Part shown: piece by piece, positions 51,555 to 60,777 of the stretch
How the letters are laid out: every line of letters begins with the position of its first letter
Position numbering within the stretch: the first letter of the stretch is position 1
DNA from: Burkholderia aenigmatica
Lineage (GTDB): Bacteria; Pseudomonadota; Gammaproteobacteria; Burkholderiales; Burkholderiaceae
NCBI RefSeq assembly: GCF_902499175.1
Contig: NZ_CABVQC010000022.1
Coordinates: 1-64,000 of the forward strand
Length of the DNA: 64,000 nucleotides
Reading direction: 5' to 3'
Notes under the pieces: generated by a model
The model's database searches: none
Seen by the model: the letters and a program-made list of their open reading frames with translations, nothing else
What the model was told of the DNA's origin: nothing
Translations under genes and position numbers: made by a program

Positions 51555-52481
51555 TCAGCCCATAGGCGGCGCCCAGGGCGCGATCGTGAACTGGTCGGCG
51601 AGATAGTCGAGCAGCACCGCGACGCGCGCGGTACGCAGCATGCCGGGCGGCGTCACGAGGTTGACGTTGATGTCGGCGATCCTCCAGTCGTGCATCACTT
51701 CCTCGAGTTCGCCATCCCGTAGCGCATCGACCACCACGAATTCGGGCTGCAGCGCGAGGCCGTACCCCGCGACCAGTGCTGGCAGGATCACGTCGGCGTT
51801 GTTGGTGCGAATGCGTCCGTTCACCGGTACGGAAAATTTTTCACCCGACGTGGTGTGCCGAAACCGCCAGCAACCCGGCGTCGGCAGGTTCGTGTAGGTG
51901 AAGCAGACATGTCGCTCGAGATCGCGCGGGTGAGCCGGACGTCCGTAGCGGTCCAGGTAGGCAGGCGAAGCGACGAGCGGTCGGCGGACTGCGCAGAGCC
52001 TGCGGAAGCGCAGCGTCGAATCGTTCAGTTCGGCAATCCGGATCGCGACGTCGAAGCCACCCGGCACGACGTCGACCAGATGGTCGCTCAGCATGAGATC
52101 GATGTCGACGCTCGGGTAGCGCTCGAGAAACGCGGGCAGCACGGGCGCGAGATGCCGGAGGCTGAACGACATCGGCGCATTCACGCGCACGAGGCCGTGC
52201 GGCTCGAGCGCCTGAGCGGTTGCTTCGTTCTCGATGAGTTCGGCATCCGCGAGCAGCCGGAGCGCACGGTCGCGCAGCAGATCGCCCGTCGGGGTCAGCG
52301 ACACCCTGCGCGACGTCCGGTACAGCAGCATGGTGCCGAGCCGTTGCTCGAGGCGTGCGATGGCCTTCGACACGGTCGACTGCGACGTGCCGATCAGCTC
52401 GGCGGCCTTTGCAAACGAGCCGGTTTCCGCGACGCGCGCGAAGATGGCCCAGGCGTCGAGATCAGGAAGGTGTTGCATCAT
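51555..52481 (-). CDS. LysR-family transcriptional regulator
   Basis: A 308-residue regulator. The N-terminal HTH is [40 protein letters not shown] and [16 protein letters not shown]; the effector-binding domain starts near [11 protein letters not shown] and runs through [20 protein letters not shown], wording typical of the CrgA/AaeR-like subgroup of LysR proteins. Two adjacent ATG codons (52481 and 52478) serve as possible starts without a strong ribosome site; a frame to 52550 is less likely. It is the first gene inside the putative inserted segment and is separated from the quinoprotein gene by about 700 empty bases. Its target is unknown. Confidence 0.9.
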   Translation of the reverse strand: MMQHLPDLDAWAIFARVAETGSFAKAAELIGTSQSTVSKAIARLEQRLGTMLLYRTSRRVSLTPTGDLLRDRALRLLADAELIENEATAQALEPHGLVRVNAPMSFSLRHLAPVLPAFLERYPSVDIDLMLSDHLVDVVPGGFDVAIRIAELNDSTLRFRRLCAVRRPLVASPAYLDRYGRPAHPRDLERHVCFTYTNLPTPGCWRFRHTTSGEKFSVPVNGRIRTNNADVILPALVAGYGLALQPEFVVVDALRDGELEEVMHDWRIADINVNLVTPPGMLRTARVAVLLDYLADQFTIAPWAPPMG

Positions 52482-53187
52482 GGGAATTGAATCGATGGTT
52501 GTGTGCTGGCGCGCTGGCCGGCTCGGTCCAAACGCGGTCGTTGACTGCACTGGCGGGCCGGCTCGTCACGCTGATTGACGTGCAGGCGGTCGCGCTCATC
52601 GAGTCGTTTTTCGAATACTCATCACATGAGGAATTGCTTGCGAGCGCCATCGATTTCGCGCTCGATCTCATTCTTTGCAACGGACACGTCACGACGCTCG
52701 ACAGTTCGAACTCGATTGACGGAATGTGGGGAAAGTGTCGGCAACCGGCGAGCTCGACGCGACCGCGCCCGATACCCGGCGCTTATTTCATCGGCACGTT
52801 CGCGAGCACCGCCTGCGGGGGCTGATCGCTGAAGATCGGCTGGCTAAGCTGCGGAGCGGGTACTTCATGTTTTCGATTGCTCATGAAGTTTGCAGTCCTT
52901 TGAATCTGAAAATGGGAGCCCGTCCTCGATCGTGCAAGCGATGGAAGCCCAGTGCGCAGTGCGCTGGCATCACGGTGGCCGGGTCAACACATTTGACACG
53001 TATTCGCGTCGAAATAACACCAAAGAAACGGAATCAAACCGATTCGATTTAGCGCTTGCACTTCGTGCCAGACGAGTTCGCGCTTGTTCGCGCGAACGCT
53101 CGCCACCCGCGCGGACGATGCCACGCTCGTACCCGAGCGCGGATCTCGACTCGCGCGGGTGGTCCCGCGACACCCGGCAACGGCGGC
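52482..53187. other. Long gene-free stretch upstream of the LysR gene
   Basis: About 700 bases with lower GC than its neighbours, no supported gene, and open frames that look compositional. It separates the LysR start from the quinoprotein stop. Decayed coding sequence is possible; I cannot identify a parent. The LysR promoter must be at its left end. Confidence 0.45.
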
Positions 53188-54768
53188 TTACTGCTTCGCT
53201 ACCGAAAACGCGTAAAGCTTGTGGTTGTCGCCGGCATAGGGCAGCCCGAGAATCTTGGTGTGATAGCCGGATCCCCAATAAACCGTACCGTCGACGATCG
53301 CGGCACCGGACACGACGGCGCCACCGCTCTCGAAGCTCCACTTGATTTCGCCGGTCGACGCATCGAGTGCATACATGTTGGCGCCACTGCCCGCCAGCGA
53401 ACCGGCATACACCACGCCGTTGGCCTCGGACATCGCAACGGTGTCCATCATCTGCTGCGGATCGGCGGTGCGCCAAAGTACCTTGCCGGTTGCAGCGTCG
53501 ACCGCGGCCCAGATGCCGCCCTTGGTCGTCTTCGTCCCCGCCGGTGAATTGACGTCGATGGACGCGTGATTCAGGTTGCCGATCGACACGTAGATGCGCT
53601 TGCCGTCGGCGGCCGTTCCCCACAGCATGCCGCCGAGCAGGCTGCCGGGGCCGACCTGGGCATGCCAGACGACCTTGCCCGTCTTCGGATCAAGTGCCCA
53701 GTAGACACCGCTCTTCTGGCCGGCACCGAGCAACGTGCGCTTGTGCCCGCCGACGGTCGTCGTGTACAGGTTGGGCCCCGAGCCGAAATCGTAGTCCGGG
53801 CCGTCGTCGTGGTCGTAGTTCGTCGACATGTCGGCCGACAACGTACGGGTGGCCCATGCGATCTTGCCCGTCTTCAGGTTCAATGCAACGAAACTGTCGA
53901 TATGATTGCCCGGTACGGCTGCCTTGCACTTCTCTTGCCCCGGATACCGGCAAACCCCTTCCGGAACGGTGAAGTTGTTGCCGGTCGTCACGTACAGCAA
54001 GCCGGTTTCATGATCGACGACCGCCGTGTTGCCCCAGACCGAACCGCCGGTGTAGCCCTCCGGAACCATGTACGTCTTCCACAGCAGTTTGCCGCTCGTC
54101 GCGTCGAGCGCCACGACGCTGCCGCGATACTGGGGCGTTTCCTTCAGCGCCTCGGCGCGAGACGATACGCCGACGTACACGATCCCGTTGTCGATAACCG
54201 GCGAACTCGTAATGATGGCGGACTTGTCCGTATCGACCTGCGTACGCCACAGCGGCGCGCCGTCTTCGGCCTTGATGCCCAGCATGTAGGCGCCGGTCGG
54301 ATTGTTGGCGATCTGCGTGCCCTGGCCGATCACCAACGTGCCTTTCCAGTATGCGGGGCTGGTGCGCGATGCATCGTTGGGAATCTGGCTGTAGTCACTG
54401 ACCTTCTTGTGCCACTTGACCTGTCCGGACGCGGCATCGACGGCCCATAACGAGCCACCGAAGTCGGGAACATAGACGACACCACCGGCTACCGTCGGCG
54501 TGGCGGACACGTTACCGTCCGTCTCGACCGACCAGCGTGGCGCCAGCTTCGCCACGTTGCTCAGGCCGATCGCGCGTTCGCCCGCGGCGCTGCGGGTATT
54601 GCGCAGATTCTGCCCGGCCATCGGCCAGTCTCCCGCGCTTTGTGCGGCAGCGGGAGCAGCAATGATGAGGCTGCTGACGATAGCGACGGCCGTCGCGATA
54701 GCCGGGTTGCGCCAGGATAGCGGCGAAGCGCGCCGATCCGCGTCTTGCCTGTAGAAGACTCGTTTCAT
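53188..54768 (-). CDS. Exported PQQ-type quinoprotein (eight-bladed beta-propeller dehydrogenase-like)
   Basis: A 526-residue exported protein. The signal peptide (AIATAVAIVSSLIIAAPAAA) precedes QSAGDWPMAGQNLRNTRS, the usual opening of PQQ-dependent dehydrogenases and polyvinyl-alcohol dehydrogenase-like enzymes. Tryptophan-docking blades recur: GSLWAVDAASGQVKWHKKV, SVVALDATSGKLLWKTY, DSFVALNLKTGKIAWATRT, YWALDPKTGKVVWHAQV, AAVDAATGKVLWRTA and YALDASTGEIKWSFES. There is no C-x-x-C-H, so no fused cytochrome c. The start at 54768 has GGAGAG. It is last of three minus-strand genes after two porins. The oxidised substrate is unknown; alcohol, polyol or sugar is likely. PQQ synthesis genes are not in the window. 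Confidence 0.86.
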   Translation of the reverse strand: MKRVFYRQDADRRASPLSWRNPAIATAVAIVSSLIIAAPAAAQSAGDWPMAGQNLRNTRSAAGERAIGLSNVAKLAPRWSVETDGNVSATPTVAGGVVYVPDFGGSLWAVDAASGQVKWHKKVSDYSQIPNDASRTSPAYWKGTLVIGQGTQIANNPTGAYMLGIKAEDGAPLWRTQVDTDKSAIITSSPVIDNGIVYVGVSSRAEALKETPQYRGSVVALDATSGKLLWKTYMVPEGYTGGSVWGNTAVVDHETGLLYVTTGNNFTVPEGVCRYPGQEKCKAAVPGNHIDSFVALNLKTGKIAWATRTLSADMSTNYDHDDGPDYDFGSGPNLYTTTVGGHKRTLLGAGQKSGVYWALDPKTGKVVWHAQVGPGSLLGGMLWGTAADGKRIYVSIGNLNHASIDVNSPAGTKTTKGGIWAAVDAATGKVLWRTADPQQMMDTVAMSEANGVVYAGSLAGSGANMYALDASTGEIKWSFESGGAVVSGAAIVDGTVYWGSGYHTKILGLPYAGDNHKLYAFSVAKQ

Positions 54769-54841
54769 TTTCAGCTCTCCATAAAACAGCGGTAGACAAT
54801 CCCTGCCTTGCCACTACGCTCACTTTGGCGAGTCAGCGCAT

Positions 54842-55933
54842 TCAAAAACGATCGATCATGCCGATCTGCACACCGCGCACCAGCGCACCGGGCCACGATG
54901 GCGGGAGCCCGGTTACGTTGACGCCACGCAGCGTGAAGGTCGCGTTGTTCCGATTCCGCAACCAGCCCGCACTCGCGTACAGTTGCAACGTCTTCGATAG
55001 CCTGTAATCGCACATCGCACTGAACTGATCCGCGTTGTTGCCCCTGCCGGAACGGTCGCGCACGTACGCATAGCCGAGCGAAGCATCGAGATTCGGCACG
55101 AACGCGTAGCGCAGCGATACCGCGAAACCATCGTTGTGATAAATCGGTGCACTGCCGCCCGCCCCGTTGAACCAGTCCGCAAACAAGGTGGCCTTGTCGA
55201 TCCGATACGACACGCCGGCGAGATTCGCGCGCAATGCCCCGCTGCCGTGTGTCTGCTGGTGTCCGTAGGCGAGCCGCACCGGCCCGTACTGGTACGACAC
55301 CGTTTCGAAGTTGCCCGCGAGCCCGTTGCCGTCGTTGTCGCTCGCCGCGCGCAGCGACATCATCACCGTTGCGTCGAAGCCCGCGATGTTCGGTGACAGG
55401 TAGGTGATCGCATTGCTCGCGTAAGGCGTGATCTTCGAGAAGTTGTTCAGCCCGGACGCTATGGTTCCCGCGCCAAATGCATCGATCTCGCCTTTGAACG
55501 GGATATAGATCGGCGAGTATTGCCGCCCGACGCGCATTTCCCCCCAGGGGCCACCCGCACCGATCCAGGCCTGGCGGTTGAACAACGTGCCCGCCGTATC
55601 GAGCGTGCCATTGGCCGAGCCGAATCCGTTCTCGAGCACGAACAGAATGTTCGTCCCGCCGCCGATCGGCTCGCGGCCGCGCAAGCCGATCCGCGAACCG
55701 CGATACGCACCCGAGTCCATCCGCGCCACCCATCCCGCCCCGGGGTTCGTGATCTCGATGCTCGTATCGATGACGCCGTACAAGGTCACGGATGACTGCG
55801 CCCACCCGAGGGACGGCGCAACGAGCAGGATGCTCAACGCACCGCACGCCTGCGCCCGTTGTCGAAAAACCGAACGAGCGCCGTTGCGCCGCTGCCGGAA
55901 CCGCTTGACGCCGATCATCGATGCCGTCTTCAT
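54842..55933 (-). CDS. Outer-membrane porin linked to the quinoprotein
   Basis: A 363-residue porin. A long, Arg-rich N-terminal region precedes a signal peptide (GALSILLVAPSLGWA), then QSSVTLYGVIDTSIEI. Family blocks follow: RIGLRGREPIGGGTNILFVLENGFG, TLFNRQAWIGAGGPWGEMRVGRQ, and a VQIGMIDRF end with terminal Phe. I see no good ribosome site at ATG 55933; an ATG at 55915 would remove six residues. It begins 8 bases after the stop of the next porin upstream and lies 73 bases before the quinoprotein, so these three genes probably share a transcript. It likely admits the quinoprotein's substrate. Confidence 0.92.
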   Translation of the reverse strand: MKTASMIGVKRFRQRRNGARSVFRQRAQACGALSILLVAPSLGWAQSSVTLYGVIDTSIEITNPGAGWVARMDSGAYRGSRIGLRGREPIGGGTNILFVLENGFGSANGTLDTAGTLFNRQAWIGAGGPWGEMRVGRQYSPIYIPFKGEIDAFGAGTIASGLNNFSKITPYASNAITYLSPNIAGFDATVMMSLRAASDNDGNGLAGNFETVSYQYGPVRLAYGHQQTHGSGALRANLAGVSYRIDKATLFADWFNGAGGSAPIYHNDGFAVSLRYAFVPNLDASLGYAYVRDRSGRGNNADQFSAMCDYRLSKTLQLYASAGWLRNRNNATFTLRGVNVTGLPPSWPGALVRGVQIGMIDRF

Positions 55934-55941
55934 CTATCGTT

Positions 55942-57048
55942 TCAGAACGTGTGCATCACGCCGACATACGTCGTGACCTGCGATTCGCCGTCGAGCGGAT
56001 GGGTGGTCGGCGTCGCGCCCAGCGGCGTCGCGAATACCGAGAAATCCGAGTGGCTTCCGTTACGCACATAAGCCACCGTGCCGTAAAGGAAGGTGCGCTT
56101 GCTCAGGTTGTAGGTCGTGCCGAGCGCGTACAGCATCGCGTGGCCGGCAGGGTCATGTGTCGCGTCGCCGTTGCCGCTGCGCACGCGGACGTAGTAGCCG
56201 GCGCCCGTCACCGCCCATTGGGCATTCGCCTGCCATGTCGCACCGAGCCAGAAATGATCTGCGGTGTCCGCGAGGCCGGCCGGCGTGTCCGGCGCGGAAT
56301 AGTGCGTCCAGGCCGTCTGAATCGTGAACTTCTGGATTCGCACGTTTCCGCCGACGAAATATTCACGGGAGCTCGTGAAGATGTTGCTGAACTTGCCGGT
56401 CGAATCGCGCAATTCATCGTACATGCCGCGTACGTCGAAATACGGCGAGTGGTAGGTCAGCATGACGCCGTCCGAGCGGCCGAACTCACCCGATGCGCCG
56501 TTGTTGAAGCCGCTCGCCTGGTTACCGAACGCGTATTGCGCCTGCACGTCGAAGCCATGGAAAACCGGGCTGTGGTATTCCACGTTATTGCTGGTCTGCT
56601 GCCAGTTGCGCCCGCGCACGAGGGACGCCGACGACACCGCCTGCTGCACGAACGGGTCGAACGCCCACACGCCATCGCTATCGATGAACAGGTTGCGCCC
56701 CGCCTGGAGTTGCCCCCACGTATCGTCTTTCAGGCCGACGTAGGCACGCCGCGAAAAGAGCCGCCCGCCTCCCGTCGTACCGTTCATCACTTGCAGCGCG
56801 GTTTCGAGATTGAATATCGTGGACAACCCGCCACCCAGATCCTCGTTGCCGCGCAGGCCAAGCATGCTCGTGCCCCAGTCGCCGCCTTCCGCACTGAAGC
56901 GTGCGCCGGTCTGACCCGGTGCCGTCATGACGTGGTTCAGGTATTCGAGCCCCGCATCGACGCGGCCATACAACGTCACGCTCGATTGCGCCCATGCTGC
57001 CGGCATGAGCCCCCCCAACAACAAAGCAACCGAGATTCTCTTTCTCAT
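55942..57048 (-). CDS. Outer-membrane porin, first of a porin-porin-quinoprotein operon
   Basis: A 368-residue porin. The signal peptide (ISVALLLGGLMPAAWA) precedes QSSVTLYGRVDAGLEYL. Family blocks include GLRGNEDLGGGLSTIFNLETALQ, RLFSRRAYVGLKDDTWGQLQAGRN and VGVMHTF with terminal Phe. ATG 57048 has GGAGAG well placed. It differs clearly from the following porin, so the pair is not a recent duplication. It lies 135 bases after the NarL-type regulator gene on the same strand, with an AT-richer promoter-like spacer between. Confidence 0.93.
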   Translation of the reverse strand: MRKRISVALLLGGLMPAAWAQSSVTLYGRVDAGLEYLNHVMTAPGQTGARFSAEGGDWGTSMLGLRGNEDLGGGLSTIFNLETALQVMNGTTGGGRLFSRRAYVGLKDDTWGQLQAGRNLFIDSDGVWAFDPFVQQAVSSASLVRGRNWQQTSNNVEYHSPVFHGFDVQAQYAFGNQASGFNNGASGEFGRSDGVMLTYHSPYFDVRGMYDELRDSTGKFSNIFTSSREYFVGGNVRIQKFTIQTAWTHYSAPDTPAGLADTADHFWLGATWQANAQWAVTGAGYYVRVRSGNGDATHDPAGHAMLYALGTTYNLSKRTFLYGTVAYVRNGSHSDFSVFATPLGATPTTHPLDGESQVTTYVGVMHTF

Positions 57049-57183
57049 CGTTCTCTCCGATGAATGCCGCCCCGACGTTCATCAAATGTTCACAGAGCTA
57101 TCTTCGGCGACTGATCGCCTTCCATTTCACTTTGTATTACTAATAATCAATGGCATGCCTCTGCTGAAAGATCCGATCTGAAA

Positions 57184-57840
57184 TCAACTGCCTGGAACCG
57201 ATTGAAACGGCAGACCGAACTGGCCAGCCATGCGGGCAAGTTGCACGCTGTTGTCCGCTCCGAACTTCTGACGGAGCATCGATTGATGGTTGGCCACGGT
57301 CTTCCGACTGATACCGAGTTTCTCGCCGATGGCGAGCAACGTATAACCCTGGATGAGCAGTCCCAGCACCTCGAACTCGCGCGCCGACAGCGCGCTGTCA
57401 ACTTGTCCGTCCTGAAACGCATCGCTCGCGTGCAGCGCCTGTGCGACGTCGGGACTCAGGAATCGACGCCCGCTCGCCACGGTGCGAACCGCATCGACCA
57501 GCACGTCGGGGGCACTGGCCTTGGTCACGTAACCGAGTGCCCCCGCGGCGAGCGAGCGGCGCACGAACATCGTTTCCTCACGGACACTGAATATCAGGAT
57601 ATGCGCTGCGCGCTCACGCGCAAGCATGCGGCGGATGGCCTCGATCCCGCTCGGGCCCGGCAGCGACACTTCCATCACGACCACATCGGGCCGCAGCGCG
57701 CAGAAGGCGGGATAGGCCTCTGCTGCATGCCTGGCCTCACCGCATACGTAAAGATCCGATTCGAACTCGATCAGTCTCTTATAGCCTTCGCGCACGACCG
57801 CGTGGTCATCAACGAGCAATATAGAAAGGCGTGGGGGCAC
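57184..57840 (-). CDS. NarL/FixJ-type response regulator with Glu at the phosphoacceptor site
   Basis: A 218-residue regulator with a receiver domain (residues about 5-120) and a LuxR-type HTH (about 148-210; LSAREFEVLGLLIQGYTLLAIGEKLGISRKTVANH). The receiver keeps the acidic pair D11-D12, the switch Ser in LIFSVRE and the Lys in YVTKAS, but the phosphoacceptor position reads VVVMEVSLPG: Glu57 replaces the usual Asp. Such a change often mimics the phosphorylated state, so it may be always active. No histidine kinase is near. The start is GTG at 57840 with GAGG 8 bases upstream. It precedes the porin-quinoprotein operon and is divergent from the TonB receptor, so it probably controls one or both. 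Confidence 0.9.
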   Translation of the reverse strand: MPPRLSILLVDDHAVVREGYKRLIEFESDLYVCGEARHAAEAYPAFCALRPDVVVMEVSLPGPSGIEAIRRMLARERAAHILIFSVREETMFVRRSLAAGALGYVTKASAPDVLVDAVRTVASGRRFLSPDVAQALHASDAFQDGQVDSALSAREFEVLGLLIQGYTLLAIGEKLGISRKTVANHQSMLRQKFGADNSVQLARMAGQFGLPFQSVPGS

Positions 57841-58202
57841 GTGGCGGGCCTCGTGTATCGAAATGTCCGACGTCTTAGCGTTTCGTCTGCACGCGTCACT
57901 GATCGCTACAATCTTGCCCCGTTTTTTCCCGGCCGAACATGCGGATTATGGAAATGTATCCATTCCACTCCCCCTTTCAGATCAATGTCATCCTCAACAG
58001 ATAGCAAGGAAAACGTAATGATTTGCGATGAGGTCCACTCGCGACGCGTGATTCTGAAGATCTGAATTTTCCTTTCCATGCCAGCGCGCGGCACACTTCG
58101 GGAAATCTTCCCGCGTGCAACCCGCGGCGCCTGTGTAATGCTCTTGTCGACCGGGCATCCAGCGATCGTCGCGTCACGCGAATGTACGACAAGGGAAGAA
58201 CG
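57841..58202. promoter_or_regulatory. Divergent region between NarL-type regulator and TonB receptor
   Basis: About 360 bases holding the promoters of both divergent genes. The part 57950-58080 is less GC-rich and includes one well-signalled 15-codon frame at 58018. I see no Fur box. Confidence 0.5.
58018..58065 (+). CDS. Possible 15-residue leader peptide
   Basis: ATG at 58018 follows an AAGGAAAA ribosome-like site and encodes MICDEVHSRRVILKI then stop. It lies 137 bases before the TonB receptor. It does not have the Glu and Tyr of PqqA, so it is not a PQQ precursor as far as I can see. It might be a translated leader or chance; confidence is low. Confidence 0.2.
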   Translation: MICDEVHSRRVILKI

Positions 58203-60488
58203 ATGGACCCATGCGAAAACCGCCCGGCCTCGCCGCGCTACCGGCGCCGTGTCTGTGTCGCGCTCTGCTGCGGCACCGTACTGGCAGGCGCATCGCTCGA
58301 TGTCGCGGCGCAAGCCGCGCCGGCCACGGCCGACGCAGACACGCTGCTGCAGACGATCGTCGTCATCGGTACGACACCGCTGCTCGGTATCGGCACACCG
58401 CTTACGCAGGTGCCGGCAAACGTGCAAACCATCCGCGCGAGCGAGATCGGGAATCAGCATCGTGCGACGCTCACCGACTACTTCGAAAAGAATCTGCAGA
58501 GCGTCGATATCAACGAAGCGCAGGGCAACCCCTGGCAGACCGACGTGAACTATCGTGGCTCGACGGCGTCGCCGCTGCTCGGCACGCCACAGGGCCTCTC
58601 CGTGTTTCTCGACGGCGTGCGCGTGAATGAGCCGTTCGGTGACGTGGTCAATTGGGATCTCATCCCGCCGGCGGCCATCGACACGATTCAGCTGATCCCT
58701 GGATCGAACCCCACCTATGGCTTGAACACGCTCGGCGGCGCCCTCGCGATTTCGACGAAGAACGGTCGTGCGCATCCCGGCGGTGAAGTCGAGATCAGCG
58801 GCGGTTCCTGGGGGCGCAAGACCGCCCAGATCGAACAGGGCGGCACCATCGGCTCAAACCTCGACTACTACGTGACCGGCAATGTCGCGAACGACAACGG
58901 CTGGGCCGACCACAACTCGAGCAGGGTGCGTCAGGGCTTCGGCAAGCTGCGTTACACCGATCCGGATACGACGCTTTCGGTCTCGGCGGGCGGCGCGGAC
59001 AATACCTTGCAGGGGTCGCAGACGATCCCGCGCTCGTTTCTCGACAACCGGCGCCAGGCCTACACGTACCCGGACCAGAACAAAAACAAGGCTGCCTGGG
59101 TCACGCTGTCGGGCGACCACTATTTCAATGACAACGTCGAGTTAAGCGGCAACGTGTATTACCGCCACTACGACAACACCAATATCAGCAGCAATAACAA
59201 CAACAATTTCCAGCCCACCGATCCGAATTCAGCCGAAGGCACCAACGCGCTTTCGGACATCACGACCGATAGCTACGGCGCAAGCCTGCAACTGACGCTG
59301 CTTGGCAAGTTGCTGGCCATGAAGAATCAGTTCGTGCTCGGCGCGAACGCGGACCTGGCAAACTCGACGTATCTCGCGTCGCAACAGGACGCCTACTTCA
59401 CGGCGACGCGTGCGACTGTGGGCATCGGTAACTATCAGCTCCAGACCAATGCAAAAACGCATAGCGCGAACTACGGGCTGTATTTCAGCGACACGCTCTC
59501 GCTCACGCCACAGCTCTCGGCCACCGTCTCCGGACGCTACGACTGGGCACGCGCCAATATCGGCGACGAAAGCGGCCAGCAGCCTGCGCTAGACGGGCAT
59601 CACACGTTCTCTCGCTTCAATCCGGCCTTCGGCGTGAACTGGAACCCCACGCCGGCGCTGACCGTCTATGCGGCCTACAACGAGGGCATGCGCTCGCCTA
59701 CCGTGATCGAGCTCGCGTGCGCGGATCCGAACGCACCCTGCTCGCTGCCGAACGACTTCGTCTCCGATCCGAACCTCCAGCCCGTGATCGCCAAGACCGT
59801 TGAAATCGGCGCGCGCGGGCGCATCGGCTCGGCGACGACCTGGAACATCGCAGCCTGGCGCACGACGCTTTCCGACGACATACAGTTCGTCAGCAGCGGT
59901 GCGAGCAGCCAGGGGTATTTCCAGAACGTCGGCAAGACGCGTCGCCAGGGTTTCGAAATGGGCGCGCACACGAAGTTCGGCCCGGTCGGCATCGGCGCGA
60001 ACTATAGCTACGTGGACGCGACCTATCAATCGACCTTCGTCGAAAGCAGTCAGAGCAATTCGAGCGCCGACGCGAACGGCAACATCGTCGTGCGATCAAG
60101 CGACCGCATTCCCGGCATTCCTGCGAACACGGTGAAGCTGCGACTCGACTACACACCCGTCTCGCAGGTCGATCTGGGCGCCAACCTCACATGGCGCGGC
60201 AGCATCTTCGCGCGCGGCGACGAGAACAACCAGGATACGAACGGCAAGATCGCGGGCTATTTCCTGATCGATCTCGATGCAACGTGGAATGTGACGAAAC
60301 AACTGCAGCTCTTCGCGACCGTGACGAACCTGCTCAACAAGCAATACGCGAGCTTCGGCGTACTCGGCGAGAATTTCTTCAACGGACCGGGCCACACTTA
60401 CGACCCCGCGAATCCCGTGAGCGAGCAGTTCGTCGGCGTGGGCGCGCCGCGTGGCGCGTGGGTGGGACTGCACTATGCGTGGAAATGA
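58203..60488 (+). CDS. TonB-dependent receptor linked to quinoprotein genes
   Basis: A 761-residue outer-membrane receptor. The signal peptide (about residues 17-42, ending VAA) precedes a plug domain: TLLQTIVVIGTTPLLG, PANVQTIRASEIG, DVNYRGSTASPLLGTPQGL, VFLDGVRVNEPFGDVVNWDLIP and the TonB-family block GLNTLGGALAISTKNGR. The barrel ends in LHYAWK, without the usual terminal Phe but with an aromatic two residues before the end. ATG 58203 has AAGGGAAG; the ATG at 58182 lacks one. The 'NYRG-TASPLLGTPQG' wording is that of a receptor branch that includes candidates for lanthanide or cofactor uptake, and E. coli PqqU imports PQQ, so uptake of PQQ or a metal for the neighbouring quinoprotein is worth testing. 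Confidence 0.9.
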   Translation: MDPCENRPASPRYRRRVCVALCCGTVLAGASLDVAAQAAPATADADTLLQTIVVIGTTPLLGIGTPLTQVPANVQTIRASEIGNQHRATLTDYFEKNLQSVDINEAQGNPWQTDVNYRGSTASPLLGTPQGLSVFLDGVRVNEPFGDVVNWDLIPPAAIDTIQLIPGSNPTYGLNTLGGALAISTKNGRAHPGGEVEISGGSWGRKTAQIEQGGTIGSNLDYYVTGNVANDNGWADHNSSRVRQGFGKLRYTDPDTTLSVSAGGADNTLQGSQTIPRSFLDNRRQAYTYPDQNKNKAAWVTLSGDHYFNDNVELSGNVYYRHYDNTNISSNNNNNFQPTDPNSAEGTNALSDITTDSYGASLQLTLLGKLLAMKNQFVLGANADLANSTYLASQQDAYFTATRATVGIGNYQLQTNAKTHSANYGLYFSDTLSLTPQLSATVSGRYDWARANIGDESGQQPALDGHHTFSRFNPAFGVNWNPTPALTVYAAYNEGMRSPTVIELACADPNAPCSLPNDFVSDPNLQPVIAKTVEIGARGRIGSATTWNIAAWRTTLSDDIQFVSSGASSQGYFQNVGKTRRQGFEMGAHTKFGPVGIGANYSYVDATYQSTFVESSQSNSSADANGNIVVRSSDRIPGIPANTVKLRLDYTPVSQVDLGANLTWRGSIFARGDENNQDTNGKIAGYFLIDLDATWNVTKQLQLFATVTNLLNKQYASFGVLGENFFNGPGHTYDPANPVSEQFVGVGAPRGAWVGLHYAWK

Positions 60489-60677
60489 CCGCGCGGGCCC
60501 GCCCGATGTGCGACGACCGGCATACATCGCGCCGCGCTGATCGGGCGGCCCCTCGTAACAGCAGGCCGGCCGCGATTCGTCAGCGGAATCGCATCCGCGC
60601 GAGTGGCAAAAGGTTGTCGGCGGGCAACAAACGTAATCGTCTGTAAATCCTGCAAGCAAACAGCCATTTTGGCCGGT

Positions 60678-60777
60678 GTCGCACGTGCGCCGTTTGCTAG
60701 GATCGCGCCTCTTCCCTCCGCGCTCCTGCCGCCTTGAATCGCTTCGTGCCGCTTCTCCGAGATGCGTGGCGCCATTG
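60678..60777 (+). repeat. Intact partner of the 51261-51360 direct repeat
   Basis: This block covers the upstream region and the first codons of the PBP gene. It aligns ungapped to 51261-51360 at a constant distance of 9,417 bases. GATCGCGCCTCTTC and GCGTGGCGCCAT are exact in both copies. Confidence 0.8.

Noticed and set aside
58018-58065. The 15-codon frame considered as a PQQ precursor peptide (PqqA)
   Set aside because: It lacks the Glu-x3-Tyr pair that PqqA needs, and no PQQ synthesis genes are adjacent.
60495-60553. Long-range inverted repeat (GGGCCCGCCCGAT type arms) after the TonB receptor, considered as a terminator
   Set aside because: The arms are imperfect, the loop is over 30 bases and no T run follows, so I could not support it.
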